Notes: generated by a model from the sequence alone, not told the origin. A stretch of DNA of 64,000 nt from Dama dama (GCF_033118175.1 NC_083692.1:93366501-93430500), one strand, 5' to 3'. Shown: positions 36,400 through 48,165, numbered from the stretch's first letter. Numbers and translations: made by a program.

Positions 36400-36441
36400 A
36401 CGTCTTAAACTTTTAAGTTTAACTTCTTAAACTTAAGACGT
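36400..36441. repeat. Inverted repeat
   Basis: 9-bp arms acgtcttaa (36400-36408) and ttaagacgt (36433-36441) around a 24-base A/T-rich loop. Related 'ttaaacttaag' words lie nearby. Confidence 0.6.
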
Positions 36442-36531
36442 CTATATGTACAGACTTCAGAATTTTATAAACTATGAGCAAAAATTTCAGCCATACACAA
36501 CCATTTTAATACTCAAGCTACTCTTCCTCTC

Positions 36532-36549
36532 TTCATTCATTCATTCATT
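36532..36549 (+). repeat. (TTCA)n tetranucleotide repeat
   Basis: Four and a half perfect TTCA units. Confidence 0.85.
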
Positions 36550-36639
36550 GAAAAATACCCTCTACCCTTTTCTGGATATCTTCTAGTTTACTGTGGTGGC
36601 ATTAAGTTAACTAGAATTGCTAGCCTTTTAGCTCAGTAG

Positions 36640-36855
36640 GAGCTCCCCAGGTGGCACTAATGGTGAAGGACTTTTCTGCCAATGCAGGAGGTGTAAGAGA
36701 CTTGGGTTCGATCCCTGGTTCGGGAAGATCCCCTGGATGAGGGCACGGCAACCCACTCTAGTATTCTTGCCTGGGGAATCCCATGGACAGAGAAGCCTGG
36801 TGGGCTACAGTCCATAGGGTCACACAGAGTCGGACACAGCTGAGCAACCTGGCAC
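36640..36855 (+). mobile_element. Bov-tA SINE
   Basis: 'ggagctccccaggtggcact' start, 'gggttcgatccctggttcgg' B-box region, 'cacagctgagcaacctggca' 3' end. Confidence 0.87.
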
Positions 36856-37209
36856 ACAGGCACACATAATTCAGCCGGTCACATATAGGGCAGGAAGAAT
36901 TTGTAGCATCTGATTGTAATAGACAATTTTCCACCAAGACAAATACCAAATTTGACCTCCAGGTTGGCAGTCTAGCCAGTCATCTATAATTCTACCTACC
37001 ATGAATCTAATTCATACCTTACTTGTTACCTCTAGGAGAACTAAAACATACAGGAAATAGAATACAATCAACCCTCATTAGTAACAAAAATTCAGTGCTG
37101 GGCATTAAGTGGAGTGAGATACAAATACGGAGGAGACACAGTGTCACTGAGAGCTTGTAGCTGGGTTATTTGATTCAGATAGGGATGTCAGAGAAGGATT
37201 TCCTGGAAA

Positions 37210-37418
37210 AAGTCAGCTGCCATGATGACTCAGTTAGTAAAGAACCAGCCTGCAATGCAGGAGACCCAGGTTCAGCCCCTGGGTTGGGAAGATCCCCTGG
37301 AGAAAGAAATGGCAGCCCACTCCAGTAGTCTTGCCTGGGAAATCCCGTGGACAGAGGAGCCTGGCGGGCCACAGTCCATGGCGTCGCAAGAATCGGACAT
37401 GACTTAGCGACTAAACCA
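37210..37418 (+). mobile_element. Bov-tA SINE
   Basis: Diverged 5' start ('ctgccatgatgactcagtta'), then standard unit to 'gacatgacttagcgactaaa'. Confidence 0.88.
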
Positions 37419-38199
37419 ACCCTCTGAAGACAGAGCAGAGTCTCACTCGATAAAGAAGAGGAAACAGGATCAACACACAGCAAACAGCCTGTGTAGGAGA
37501 GAACACCAAAATGACAGGGGGTGAATGTAGCTGGAAGATACAGCAATAGGGAATGGGCTCACGATGAAACAGGAGATGCTGTAAAGACTGCACTATGCAG
37601 AGCCTAGGAGTCCCCAAAGGAGTTTGGTTTTCATCCTCAGAGTATTAAGAAACCACCAGAAGGTTTTAAACTAATCAGAATTTTGAAAAGACTCATCTGA
37701 TAAAGGACTGAAGGAACCAGAGGAGGGGGGAAACCAATCCGAGACCACCACAGTAATCTAGCAAGTGATGCTGGAAGCCTGCAGTGGACTGATGGTAGAA
37801 TAGAGACGTGAATACATGAGGGGGATTTAGGAAGATGGTGGGCTAAATATGGGGAGATACCCATGCACACACAAAGAGAGATGAATACAGCAAACATAAG
37901 TGAAGGACAGAATTTTAAACCCGTGAGTAAAAGCTTTAACCTCACAGCAGTTGAGTTCTTTTTTGAGTAAGCGTTATTAGCTTGTTTGAGCTCCCATCTC
38001 CCAAAGTGACCCTATTCTGCCTGTTTGTTCATAATGGACGCTCAAAATAAAAAAATCTGAAAACTGAATAGTGTTTAGACATCTCATGTGTGTTTGGAGT
38101 ACCTTCTATGTGCATTTTATCTGCTAAATACCATTTAATTGTATTTCACAGTTTTCTAAGGACCTCTCCAAGCCAGGCAGAGCAAAGGAACTTTTCTTT

Positions 38200-38565
38200 A
38201 ACAAGAGCTTTAATGAGATATAATTTATATACATTTGACTCTTTCAATTGACTAAAAACAATTCAATGGTTTTTAGTACACTCACAGCATTGTGCAACCA
38301 TCACCACAATCAATTTTAGAAGATTTTAGCCCTGGCCAAAACGAAACTCACACCATCAGCACCAGTCCCCAAACCCCTCAATTCTGCCAGCCCTAGGCAA
38401 CCACAAATCTACTTTCTGTCTCTATGGATTTGCCTATTCTAGACATTTCATATAAGTGGAATCATAACAATGCATGTGGCCCTTTGTGTCTAGCTTCTTT
38501 CATTCAGCATATTTTCGAGGTCCACCCATGTTGTAAATATGTAGCAATACTTCATTCTTTGTTTT
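38200..38565 (-). mobile_element. Outer old L1, left (3') part
   Basis: Reverse-complement L1 3' end ('taatgagatataatttatat') running into L1 sequence 'ctatggatttgcctattcta' and 'gcaatacttcattcttt'. It stops where the nested L1 begins and resumes at about 42541. Same strand as IQGAP2. Confidence 0.82.
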
Positions 38566-38722
38566 TTAAGACTATTGTTTCAGGTTCACAGCAAAACTGA
38601 GGGGAAGGTAGTGAGGTTTCCCACATATCCCCTACCCCCAGACACACCCCGGGCCTCTCACAGTATCACCATCCCCTGCTGGTGTGCAACATTCGCTTCT
38701 GATGAACCTATACTGACAATCA

Positions 38723-39033
38723 GGCTTCCCTGATAGCTCAGTTGGTAAAGAATCCGCCTGCAATGCAGGAGACCCCACTTCAATTCCTGGGTTGAGAAGA
38801 TCCCCTGGAGAAGGGATGGGCTACCCACTCCAGTATTCTTGGGCTTCCCTTGTGGCTCAGCTGGTAAAGAATCTGCCCGCAATGCGGGAGACCTGGGTTC
38901 AATCTCTGGGTTGGGAAGATCCCGTGGAGAAGGGAAAGGCTACTCACTCCAGTACTCTGGCCTGGAGAATTCCACGGACTGTATATCCATGGGGTCACAA
39001 AGAGTCGGACACGACTGAGTGACTTTCACTTTC
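38723..39033 (+). mobile_element. Composite Bov-tA SINE (partial unit plus complete unit)
   Basis: A 5' half-unit (38723-38828) runs directly into a full unit (38829-39033). A single outer TSD, atactgacaatca (38710-38722) / atattgacaatca (39034-39046), 12 of 13, shows it arrived as one insertion. Confidence 0.9.
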
Positions 39034-39597
39034 ATATTGACAATCACCCAAGTTAATATCCACAAAATAACACATTGACAACCACCCAAAGTTCACAGTA
39101 ACATTAAAGTTCACTCTTGTTTCTATACATTCTATGGCTTTGGACAAATACATCATGACACTTATCTATCATCGTGGTATCTCACAGAGTATACCTACTG
39201 TCCTAAAAAGTCCTCTGTGCTCCTATACTCATCTTCCTGATACTTTTACTTTCTCCACGGTTCTGCCTTCTCCAGAATATCATATACGTGGAGTCATAGA
39301 GTATGTAGCTTTTTTAGATAAGCACTTTTCACATCATAATATGCATATAAAGGTCCTCTCAGACTTTTCATGGCTTGACAGTTTATTTCTTTTTAGTGCT
39401 GAATAATATTCCGTTGTTTGGATGTGCCAAGGTTCATTTATCCATTCACCAACTAAAGGACATCATGGTTGCTTCCAAGTTGGGGCTATTAAGAAAACAA
39501 CTTCTATACACATCCGTGTGTAGCGTTCTGTGTGAACAGAGCCTTCACTCCACTGGGTAAATAGAAGCAGCACAATTGCTGGATGATACGCTAAGAA

Positions 39598-40196
39598 TTT
39601 ATTTTATTTTATAGGGCTCCAAAATCACTGCAGATGGTGACTGCAGCCGTGAAATTAAAAGATGCTTGCTCCTTGAAAGAAAAGCTATGACAAACCTAGA
39701 CAGCATATTAAAAAGCAGAGATATCACTTTGCCAACAAAGGTTTGTCTAGTCAAAGCTAGACATACATTTCCAGAAGTCATGTATGGATGTGAGAGTTGG
39801 ACCATAAAGAAGGCTGAGAGCCAAAGAGTTGATGCTTTTGAACTGTGGTGTTGGACAAGACTCTTGAGAATCCCTTGGACTGCAAGGAGATCCAACCAGT
39901 CATCCTAAAGGAGATCAGTCCTGAATATTCATTGGAAGGACTGACGCTGAAGCTCCAATACTTTGGCCACCTGATGCGAAGAGCAGATTCATTGGGAAAG
40001 ACCCTGATGCTGGGAAAGATTGAAGGCAGGAGGAGAAGGGGATGACAGAGGATGAGATGGTTTCTATGGCATCACCAACTCAACAGACATGAGTTTGAGC
40101 AAACTCTGGGAGATGGTGAAGGACAGGGAAGCCTGGTGTCCTGCAGTCCATGGGGTCACAGAGAGCTGGACATGACTTAGCAGCTGAACAACAACA
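39598..40196 (+). mobile_element. BovB 3' fragment in the nested L1 (ACA-tail lineage)
   Basis: ORF2 motifs MYGCESWTIKKAE and RLLRIPWTARRSNQ, tail GAACAACAACAA. The L1 continues on both sides ('gctggatgatacgctaagaa' / 'ggtgagaatgtttagttttg'). The frame is broken more than once. Confidence 0.92.
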
Positions 40197-41373
40197 AATG
40201 GTGAGAATGTTTAGTTTTGTAAGCAATGGTCTTCCAAAGTGGCTGCACCATTTTGCATTTCCACAAACAACGAGAGTTCTTGGTGTTCCACATCCTTGAC
40301 AGCTTTGGTGTTGTCGGTGTTCAGATTCTGGTCATTCTGGTAGGTGTGTAGGGGTCTTCTGTTGTTTTATTTTCCATTTCTCTGATGACACATGATGTGG
40401 AGCACCTCTTCCTATGTGTATTTGCCATCTGTGTATCTTCTCTAGTGAGGTGTCTGCTAAGGTCTTTCACCCTTTATTAATCAGGTTGTTTTCTGATTGT
40501 TGGGCTTGAAGAGTTATTTATCTTCGATAACATTCCTTTATCAGGTATGTCTTTTGCAAATATTTTCTCCCAGTCTGTGACTTGTCTTCTCATTCTATCG
40601 ACATTGGCTGTTGTTGAGCAGAAACTTTTAAACTTAATGAATTTAAAATTAAATTCATTTTTACCAGCTTACTAACACTTTCTTTCATGGATCATGACGT
40701 CGGTGCTGTGTCTTAAAAGCCTCTGCCATACTCAAGTTCATCTAGGTTTTCTCCTTTACCACCCTCTCAGAGTGTTTTGCATTTTACATGCACATCTGAT
40801 CCACTTGAGCCCATTTTTGTGATGCACGTAAGGCCTGTGTCTAGATGCACTGCCTGTATGTGGACATCCAGTTGTCCCAGCACCATGTGTTGAGAACACC
40901 ATCTTCGCTCCACTGTATTGCTTTGCTCCTTTGTCAAAGTTCAAGTGACTGTATCTACAAGGGTATATTTCTGGGCTCTCAGTTCTACCCCACTGATCAT
41001 TCTGCCCACTTTTTTCACCAGTGCCACACTGTCTTGATTACTGCAGCTTTACGTTAAGTTTGAAGTCAGGTAGCATCATGCCTTCGACTTTGTTCTCCTT
41101 CAATATTGTGTTGGCTATTCTAGATCTTTTGCTTCTCCCTGTAAACTTTAAAACCTGGCTGTTGATATCCACAAAACAACTTTCAGGGATTTTGAGTAGG
41201 ACTTCCCTGTATCTATAGATCAAGTTGGGAAGAACTACCTTGACAATATTGAGTCTTCCTATCCATGAATATGGACTATCAGTTTATTTGGTTCTTTGAT
41301 TTCATTCATAAGAGTTTTGTGCTTTTCCTCATATAGATCTTGTATATATTTTGCTAAATTTATACCTAAACAT

Positions 41374-41882
41374 AAAGCTATGACCAACCTAGACATCATA
41401 TTAAAAAGCAGAGACATTACTTTGCTGACAAAGTCTGTCTAGGCAAAGCTATGGTTTTTCCAGTAGTCATGTATGGATGTGACAGTTGGACTATAAAGAA
41501 AGCTGAGCACCAAAGAATTTATGCTTTTGAACTATGGTGTTGGAGAAGACTCCTGAGAATCCCTTGGACTGCAAGGAGATCCAACCAGTCCATCCTAAAA
41601 GAAATCAGTCCTAAATATTCATTGGAAGAACTGATGCTGAAGCTGAGACTCATGTTTTGGCCACGTGATGCGAAGAACTGACTCACTAGAAGAGACTCTG
41701 AGGCTGGAAAAGATTGAAGGCAGGAGGAGAAGGAGATGACAGATGATGAGATGGTTGGATGGCATCACCGACTCAATGGACGTGAGTTTGAGCAAGCTCC
41801 GGAGGCTGGTGATGGACAGGAAAGCCTGGGGTGCTGCAGTCCATGGGGTTGCAGAGTCAGACACGATTAAGCAACTGAACTG
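41374..41882 (+). mobile_element. BovB 3' fragment in the nested L1
   Basis: Perfect 12-bp TSD, atacctaaacat, at 41362-41373 and 41883-41894, made of L1 sequence. Tail is of the ACTGA type. The frame is broken near 41680. Confidence 0.94.
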
Positions 41883-42540
41883 ATACCTAAACATTTCATT
41901 TTGGGGGATGCTAATGTAAATGGTGTTTAGTTGTTCATTGCTGGTACATAGGACAGCAGCTGACTTATATGTTAACCTTGTATCCTGCAAGCTTTCTCTA
42001 ATCGCTTATTAGTTCCAGGATTCTTCTATTATTCTCTCAGGTTTTCTATACTGTCAATCTTGTCATCTGCAAACAAAGATAGTTTTTATCTTCCTTTTCA
42101 AACTCTATAGCTTTTATTTCCTTTTCTTGTTTTATTGCATTAGCTAAAACTTCCCCTATAAAGTTGAAAAGGAGTGGTTAGAGGGAATATCTTTGCCTTG
42201 CCCCTAATCTTAATAAGGAAAGTTGTAAGCTTCTCACCAAGAAGTCTGATGTTAGCTGTAGGGCATTTTGTTAATAATCTTTCTCAAGTTGAGGATGTTT
42301 CCCTATATTCCAACTTTCCTAAGAATTTTTATCATAAATAGGTGCTGGATTTTGTCAAATGCTTTTTCTGCATCTATTGATATAATCATATGATTTTTCT
42401 TATTTAGACTGTTGATGTGATGGAGCACGTTTAATTGATTTTCAAATATTGAACCAGCCTTGCAAACCTTGGATAAACCCCACTTGGTTGTGATTATATA
42501 GTTCTTTTTATACATTGTTAAATCTGATTTGCTCATATTT

Positions 42541-43855
42541 ATTTTATAGCTGAAGAATGCTTCATTCTATGGATGACTGTTTATTCATTCATCAGTAGAT
42601 AGACATTTGAGCTGTTTCTACTTCCTGCTCTAATGAGTAACACTTCAGTGAACATTTATGTAAAGGTTTTTATGTGGACACAAGTTTTCAATTTTCTTGG
42701 GAATATACCTAGTGGTGGAATTGCTGGACCAAATGGTAACTCTGTATTTAATTTTTTGAGGAGCTGCCAGACTATTTTACAAAGTAGCTCCATCATTTTA
42801 CAGTCCAACCAGAAATGTATGAGGGTTCCAATCTCTCTACATCCTTGCAGACAATTCTTTTTGATTACGGCTATCCTAGCATGAAATGGTATCTCACAGT
42901 GGTTTTAAATTGCATTTCCCTAAAGACTGATGTTAAGCATCTTGTCCTGTTCTTATGGTTCATTTGTGTATCTTATTTGGAAAAAATGTCTGTTCAGAAA
43001 CTTGGCCCATTTTTAAACTAGGCTATTTACTTTTTATGTTGAGTTATGAGTTCTTTATATATTCTGAATATAAGTCATTTATTAAGTATATGATTTGCAA
43101 ATATCTTCTCCCATTCTATGGGGAGTCTTTTCTGTTTCTTGGTGGTACCCCTTTGAGTCAAGAAAGGTTTAATTTTCATAATATCTGATTAATCTTTTTT
43201 TTTTGGCTTGTGCTTTTGGTATTGTCTCAAAAACTCAAAATTGCAAAGATTTACTTCTGTTTTCTTCTACGAGATTTATAGTTGTGGTCTACACATTTTA
43301 ATTATCATAATAAACCATTTTAAGATAATTTTTGTATGGTGTGAGGTAGGGATCTAAATTCATTTTTACACATGTGAACACCCAGCTGTCTCAGCATCAT
43401 TTGTTGAAAGACTGCTTTTTTCACCCCACTAAATTGTCTTGATCAAATGGTTATTAGGTTGAACTAGGCTTGCATTCCTGGGATAAATCCCACTTGGTGG
43501 TATATAAGCCTTTTCATATGTTGCTGAACTCAGTTTGAGTTTGTTGAGAATTTTTGTATTTTTATTCATAAAGGATATTGGTCCACGGTTTTCTTGAGGT
43601 ATCTTTGTCTGGTTCTGGTATCAGAGTAATACTGGTCTCAACAGAAAGAGTGAGGAAGTGTTCCCTCCTCTTACATTTTTTGAAAGAGTAGGAAGTTCTT
43701 TGAGTACTAACTCAATCTTTTTTTACTTGCTTTACATCTATTTAGTTTTTAAAATTTCTTCTTGAGTCAGGTTTAGTAGTTTGTATCTTTCTAGGAGACA
43801 GTACATTTCATCTAGGTTAGCCAATCCATTGGCATATAATCATTTATAACACACC
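42541..43855 (-). mobile_element. Outer old L1, right part (ORF2 region) with internal deletion
   Basis: Continues the L1 left off at about 38565 ('tagctgaagaatgcttcatt'). Near 43440-43455 the order jumps from the 'aaattgtcttgatcaaatgg' region to 'gcttgcattcctgggataaa', skipping a long stretch expected between them. Sense with IQGAP2. Confidence 0.82.
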
Positions 43856-44854
43856 GTCAACATCCTTTTTATTTCGGTAAGGCTGGCAGTGATATCCCCT
43901 CTGAATGAAGCAACTTTTAAATGGTCTGAGATTAACAATCATAGAATCTTGAAATTACTAAAACTAAAATTGAAGATAAATCTACTGGACTCTAACAATT
44001 CTGAATTTTAAGAAATTTTGAGTTACAGGACATATAAGCTAAATATCCTACCAGTTCTCACCTCTGGAAAGAACAAATAGAGGCAAAAATACAGAACCCA
44101 ACACATTTCTAGTTAAAATACACCAAAGTCGGTTCAACTGAAATAAACAAGGAACAGTTCCTGGCTAAATTTTCACATTCTAAGTACACCATTCAATAGA
44201 AATTCAATATTCTAAAGCAACTGCACTCACAGGAACACATACATGCATGCACTATAATACATTCAATATGAGAAATCCCTAATGCATTAACAGTGTAAGA
44301 GAATCAGGCAATAAACTCTCTCAAATAAATAACTTTTTGAACAGAGACTAACTCAGTCCATTTATGTTTTGAGTTTAGGGCCATAGGAATTCTGTATACC
44401 ATGCTTTCTGAAATCACAGCACACATATTACTAGTTACATAATTTTTACATACTCCATAACCAAAAACCAACTTCCCAGAAAGTCGTAAGAAGTGTTCAG
44501 ATATTAATAAAAGATTCATAAATACATATTACACCTAAATCTCTACTTGCAAGATAAATTTAGGAAAACCATCTTTAAGCAAAAAACTGTGTATTTTACC
44601 ACCCATTCTTTCAATGAAACTGTTCCTAAGGAAGCTTTCTTCAAAGAACTTGGGCTAATTGTTGACTTTTTTAAATTAAAATTTAAGTACACAATTTTGA
44701 AAACACTAAAGATGACAAGCTTCCAAGCTACCTTGATACCACTTTGATACATTCAGGAGAAAACTGTTTGCTATCACCATACACCTGACTGGCACTATGG
44801 TTCAAAGAACACTTACAACCTTCTTAGTTGATTTTTAGAGAGGAAAAAATTCCA

Positions 44855-45015
44855 TGAAGTAAGTAGGGCAGGTAGTGGTAACATCTTTATCATCCCATTA
44901 GAGAGGAGACAAAACTGAACTTCCCACAGGGTTGACCTGTCCAAGGTCACAGAGTTCAGAAATGGTGAAGCCGAGACCAGAAAATCCAGTCTTCTGTCTC
45001 CCAGTCAGATACCTT
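44855..45015 (-). repeat. MIR SINE fossil
   Basis: Reverse-complement MIR layout ending 'gtccaaggtcacagagttca'. Diverged. Confidence 0.6.
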
Positions 45016-46261
45016 TTCCTTTGTGCAACACTGCTCCCCATTCTAGAAACCTGGAGGCAAAAACTTAGAATGCAAAGTGTGTATCAGGAGGAAGTTTCCA
45101 CTAACTCTTCTGCAGCCTTTTCATTGAGAGTATGCTTATTTTGAATGTCTGTGAATCCCTGTCCTTATCTAACTGTAGCCACAATTTGGCTAAAAGCATG
45201 TTTTTAATAATCTTAGACATACAGTGAGTCTTCAGTGACTTGCAACCTGTCAACTTCCAGACATGTTAAATAACCTTTGAAACTTAGCCTTTAGAGCTTA
45301 GAGCTAAAAGGCACTGTGAAAACATTAAACAATCCAGGAAAACCCCCTTTTAAGCAATTTTGAGGCCAAATTAGTGTATGTGTCACTGGATGTTCTTCTA
45401 CAAAGCACTGATGAAAATCCTTATTCTTTGAGCTCTATAGGTAGCTATTTATAAGTGATCAGAGATAATTAACACCAACGACCATTAACTCCATGTTTAT
45501 TTTCTACAGAGATAAGAGAGCTGGAACATATCTGTCCATGGAACAATACTGTTGCTTGATCACAGTGCAAAGCATTAAATCAGAATCTACCTCAAGGCAT
45601 ATGGGCGTTGCAGTATGCACCCAACAAAGGACAAAGTTCTGATTCCCCCGATACAAAGGCCTAAGTGTAAATACTTTCTTTATCTTCACTTTCTCCTTGG
45701 AGAAGCCAACATTTCCTTGTAATCTATAAAGTCTAAGAGTCAGATTTTCAGAGACAACATACCTTCAGGGATCACACCCATGAGTGAAAAAGGAGACTGC
45801 TGTCATAAACCTGCTCTTGAGCTTAGTGAACAATGGACTTCAATCTGACATGCTATGGGCATGTAGGAATATATAATTACACATTAATTAATAATAATAA
45901 TGATAATTATAATCATTGGGGGTAGGGTTGGGAAAAAGATCTGAGGACACTCTGGGGAAAAGGAAGTTGGTTTAAGTCTCTGCAGCTCCCCCAACATCCA
46001 TGCCAGAGAGATGAGAAATTTTGCAATAATCTGTAATTTTCCAAGAGATTTCCTGGGAGGCTCTGAGGAAGAAAAAGAACACCTGCCTCCCCAGTGCCCT
46101 GACGTTGGCTGCGGGAGCAACTTTTTCTCAGTTCTTCTACTGACAACACACAGGTTGATTCTTCTCCCATTACCTTAGTACTAACAAGGCTGCAAATGAG
46201 TTATTAAAAATATAGTACCCAAAGCTCATCTCTAAGAGAAGGGGCACAAATAGACTAAGTC

Positions 46262-46271
46262 TGACTCTTAC
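46262..46271 (-). other. IQGAP2: 5' splice site of IQGAP2 intron 2
   Basis: On the minus strand the exon ends AAAAG and the intron begins gtaagagtca, close to the U1 consensus. It defines the downstream border of exon 2. Confidence 0.88.
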
Positions 46272-46371
46272 CTTTTGGCTTCCTCCAGGTGACACAAATA
46301 TTCATAAGCGATATTCTGCCGCCTCCTCTCATCCATCTCCTCTGCAGAGAGTCTTTCATCATCCACAATAG
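46272..46371 (-). CDS. IQGAP2: IQGAP2 coding exon 2 (internal exon, partial CDS)
   Basis: Read on the minus strand, this 100-bp segment is preceded by a pyrimidine-rich tract and AG, and followed directly by gtaagagt, a strong 5' splice site. It opens with two bases finishing a split Ser codon, has 32 full codons, and ends with two bases of a split Arg codon, so the intron phases differ at its two ends. The translation contains DERLSAEEMDERRRQN and AYEYLCHLEEAKR, the conserved segment leading into the N-terminal calponin-homology domain of IQGAP proteins (about residues 16-49). From family knowledge, the VDDERLS and RRRQNIAYEY variants fit IQGAP2; IQGAP1 has N, T and V at the discriminating sites. 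IQGAP2 is a cytoplasmic scaffold that binds F-actin, calmodulin and CDC42/RAC1 without GAP activity. There is no stop or frameshift, and intact splice sites argue against a processed pseudogene. Too short to appear as an open reading frame with its own start codon. Confidence 0.93.
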
Positions 46372-46398
46372 CTAGAAAGAGAGGATAACATCACATCA
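46372..46398 (-). other. IQGAP2: 3' splice site of IQGAP2 intron 1
   Basis: On the minus strand the intron ends with a tract reading atcctctctttctag directly before the exon. A pyrimidine tract followed by AG is what an active acceptor looks like. No branch point was assigned. Confidence 0.85.
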
Positions 46399-46570
46399 CT
46401 TGGAAGAACAGTGTTCAAATCAGGAGACAACCAACTAGAAAAAACTCACACGCAGCTCAACACTGAACACTGAGAGATGGGAGTATTGAAACATCAATCA
46501 CAGAAAGAGAACTGCCTTTGGATTTTACAGTGTTATACTATTTCTAGCAAAAGCTGCAATACTGAAGTAT

Positions 46571-46738
46571 CAGTTCAGCTGCTCAGTCATGTCCGACTCA
46601 TTGCGACTCCATGGACTGCAGCACGCCAGGCTTCCCTGTCCATCACCAACTCCTGGAGCTCACTCAAACTCATGTGCATCGAGTTGGTGATGCCATTCAA
46701 CCATCTCATCCTCTGCCATTCCCTTCTCCTCCTGCCTT
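46571..46738 (-). mobile_element. BovB 3' fragment 199 bp upstream of the exon 2 acceptor
   Basis: Last 168 bp of BovB, sense to IQGAP2. Perfect 9-bp TSD, ctgaagtat, at 46562-46570 and 46739-46747. Confidence 0.91.
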
Positions 46739-47516
46739 CTGAAGTATACATGGACGTTAAACAACAGAAAGAGAATAGCAATCAGACTTCACAGATGGGA
46801 TGTCACAGGATTTAGACAGCCTCAAATCAACGAGAGGATGGTCTATCACCATTAACTTTCCTCAACAAGCTTGGAGAACTGGTCCAGTAGCTCAGAGAAC
46901 CAGACTGTCCTGGAAATTCTGGGGTGGAACAAGGAATCTACAAGGACCTGTGTTTTCCCAATCCTAGAGGGGATTGAGGCATCTCATTCAACCCCAATCC
47001 TATTTTACAGATGACAAAGTCACTAAAATTCCTCCCTTGCTCATCTCTTGGCCTTTACGAGGCTAACTTTCATGGTCAACAGGTATCCAAAAGAAAAATG
47101 CAATGGAGACAGCCAGGGAGCAGTCTTCAGGCCCACACCCTTTATTCCAACACGAGCCTAGTTTACTAACTGCCACACTTCAGCCCTGCTCTTCTGTAGA
47201 GGACTCAGCCTCCCCGCTTCCTGACTGCACTTCCTCCGCCTGCGGCCTGAAAAGTACCCAGCAGCCGCCAACAGTCACATCAGCTGAGTCTTGGCTGCCT
47301 ATTTACAGGACAACACTCCTCTCTCATAAAAAGAACCCTTTCCCCCTCTTCGGTGCTGAGCGGCCATTCTGATGGTTGTAAAATGAATTAGGTTTCTTGT
47401 TGGTTAGATTTCTCATCTAATGAAGACAACGTGTGTAAGCAGCAGGACCGTCAGAGTTTGCTCTTTTGCTCCCCAGTCACCAGCTCCAATCAGCCATTTA
47501 TTAAGTGGGACCCTTG

Positions 47517-47716
47517 GGCTTCCCTTGTGATTCAGACGGTAAAGAATCCTCCTGCAATGCAGGAGACCTGGGTTCGATCCCTGGGTTAGGAAGATCCTCT
47601 GGAGAAGGGACAGGCTATCCACTCCAGTATTCTAGCCTGGAGAATTCCATGGACTGTATACTCCATGGGGTTGCAAAGAGTTGGACACAACTGAGTGACT
47701 TTCACTTCACTTCACT
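47517..47716 (+). mobile_element. Bov-tA SINE
   Basis: 'gggcttcccttgtgattcag' start, 'gggttcgatccctgggttag' B-box region, ends in 'ttcacttcacttcact'. Confidence 0.9.
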
Positions 47717-48009
47717 CCCAAGCAGAAGAGAGGATATGAAGGTCGCTCATCCTTTCCCCAAGAAAGGCCAAGCACACACCCTACGAATGAGGCACCTGAA
47801 CCATCAGTCTGGCAGGTAAAAGGAATTAAGAGCAAGCTTTGAACTCTTATTGGGCAGGTATAATGCCCAACACTCTAGATCTAAAAATAATAACCAAATC
47901 CTCAAAGAAGTCAAAAGAAAGGGGAGATTATGTCCTCATCAATATATAGATAGGTTATGTATAAACATATATAAGACAGAATACCATAAGCATGGGAATA
48001 TGTACTAGA

Positions 48010-48165
48010 TGCTTACTTATTGAGCACTTCATTTCCTTCAAGGCTTAGGCAGAATTTAGTATGCACTGTCTCATTTAAGTCTCCCTCTGAGGCAGGTATG
48101 TAATCTACTGCACTTTACCTTTGAGCGAACAGCCTGAGAGGTCATTTGCCCAAATGAAGAGCAGA
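48010..48165 (-). repeat. MIR SINE fossil
   Basis: 'ttattgagcacttcatttcc', 'ctctgaggcaggtatgtaat' and 'gaggtcatttgccc' follow the reverse MIR order. Confidence 0.65.

Larger units (their letters stand above)
30128..38199. other. Non-repeat intron blocks 30128-30679, 30812-33009, 33346-34004, 34123-34995, 35319-35981, 36121-36639, 36856-37209, 37419-38199
   Basis: Ordinary intron sequence. 31920-32100 is purine-rich on the plus strand ('gaaagaagagaaagaaaaag'). 33240-33720 is GC-rich but shows no exon. The inverted repeat and (TTCA)n lie in 36121-36639. Confidence 0.55.
38566..42540 (-). mobile_element. Nested L1 inside the outer L1
   Basis: A second reverse-complement L1 with its 3' UTR at the left ('ttcaggttcacagcaaaact'), continuing into ORF2 ('ctcccagtctgtgacttgtc', 'tgtcaaatgctttttctgca'). 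It is interrupted by a SINE and two BovB copies. A T-rich junction (38558-38569 / 42538-42549, about 9 of 12) may be its TSD. ORF2 carries many stops. Confidence 0.82.
1..46271 (-). other. IQGAP2: IQGAP2 intron 2 (partial; extends beyond the left edge)
   Basis: Everything left of the exon-2 donor is inferred to be intron 2. I looked on the minus strand for the next exon, which should encode the start of the calponin-homology domain, and did not see it. The intron therefore probably continues past position 1. It is rich in BovB, SINE and L1 insertions, listed separately. A missed short exon cannot be excluded by eye. Confidence 0.75.
43856..46271 (-). other. IQGAP2: Unique sequence flanking the exon 2 donor
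   Basis: 2.4 kb with only one MIR fossil and an A/T-rich run near 45885-45915. It is the least repeat-invaded stretch of its size next to the exon. No second exon seen. Confidence 0.6.

Noticed and set aside
1..46271. IQGAP2 exon 3
   Set aside because: I looked for the expected start of the calponin-homology domain on the minus strand and did not find it; a homology search is needed to be certain.
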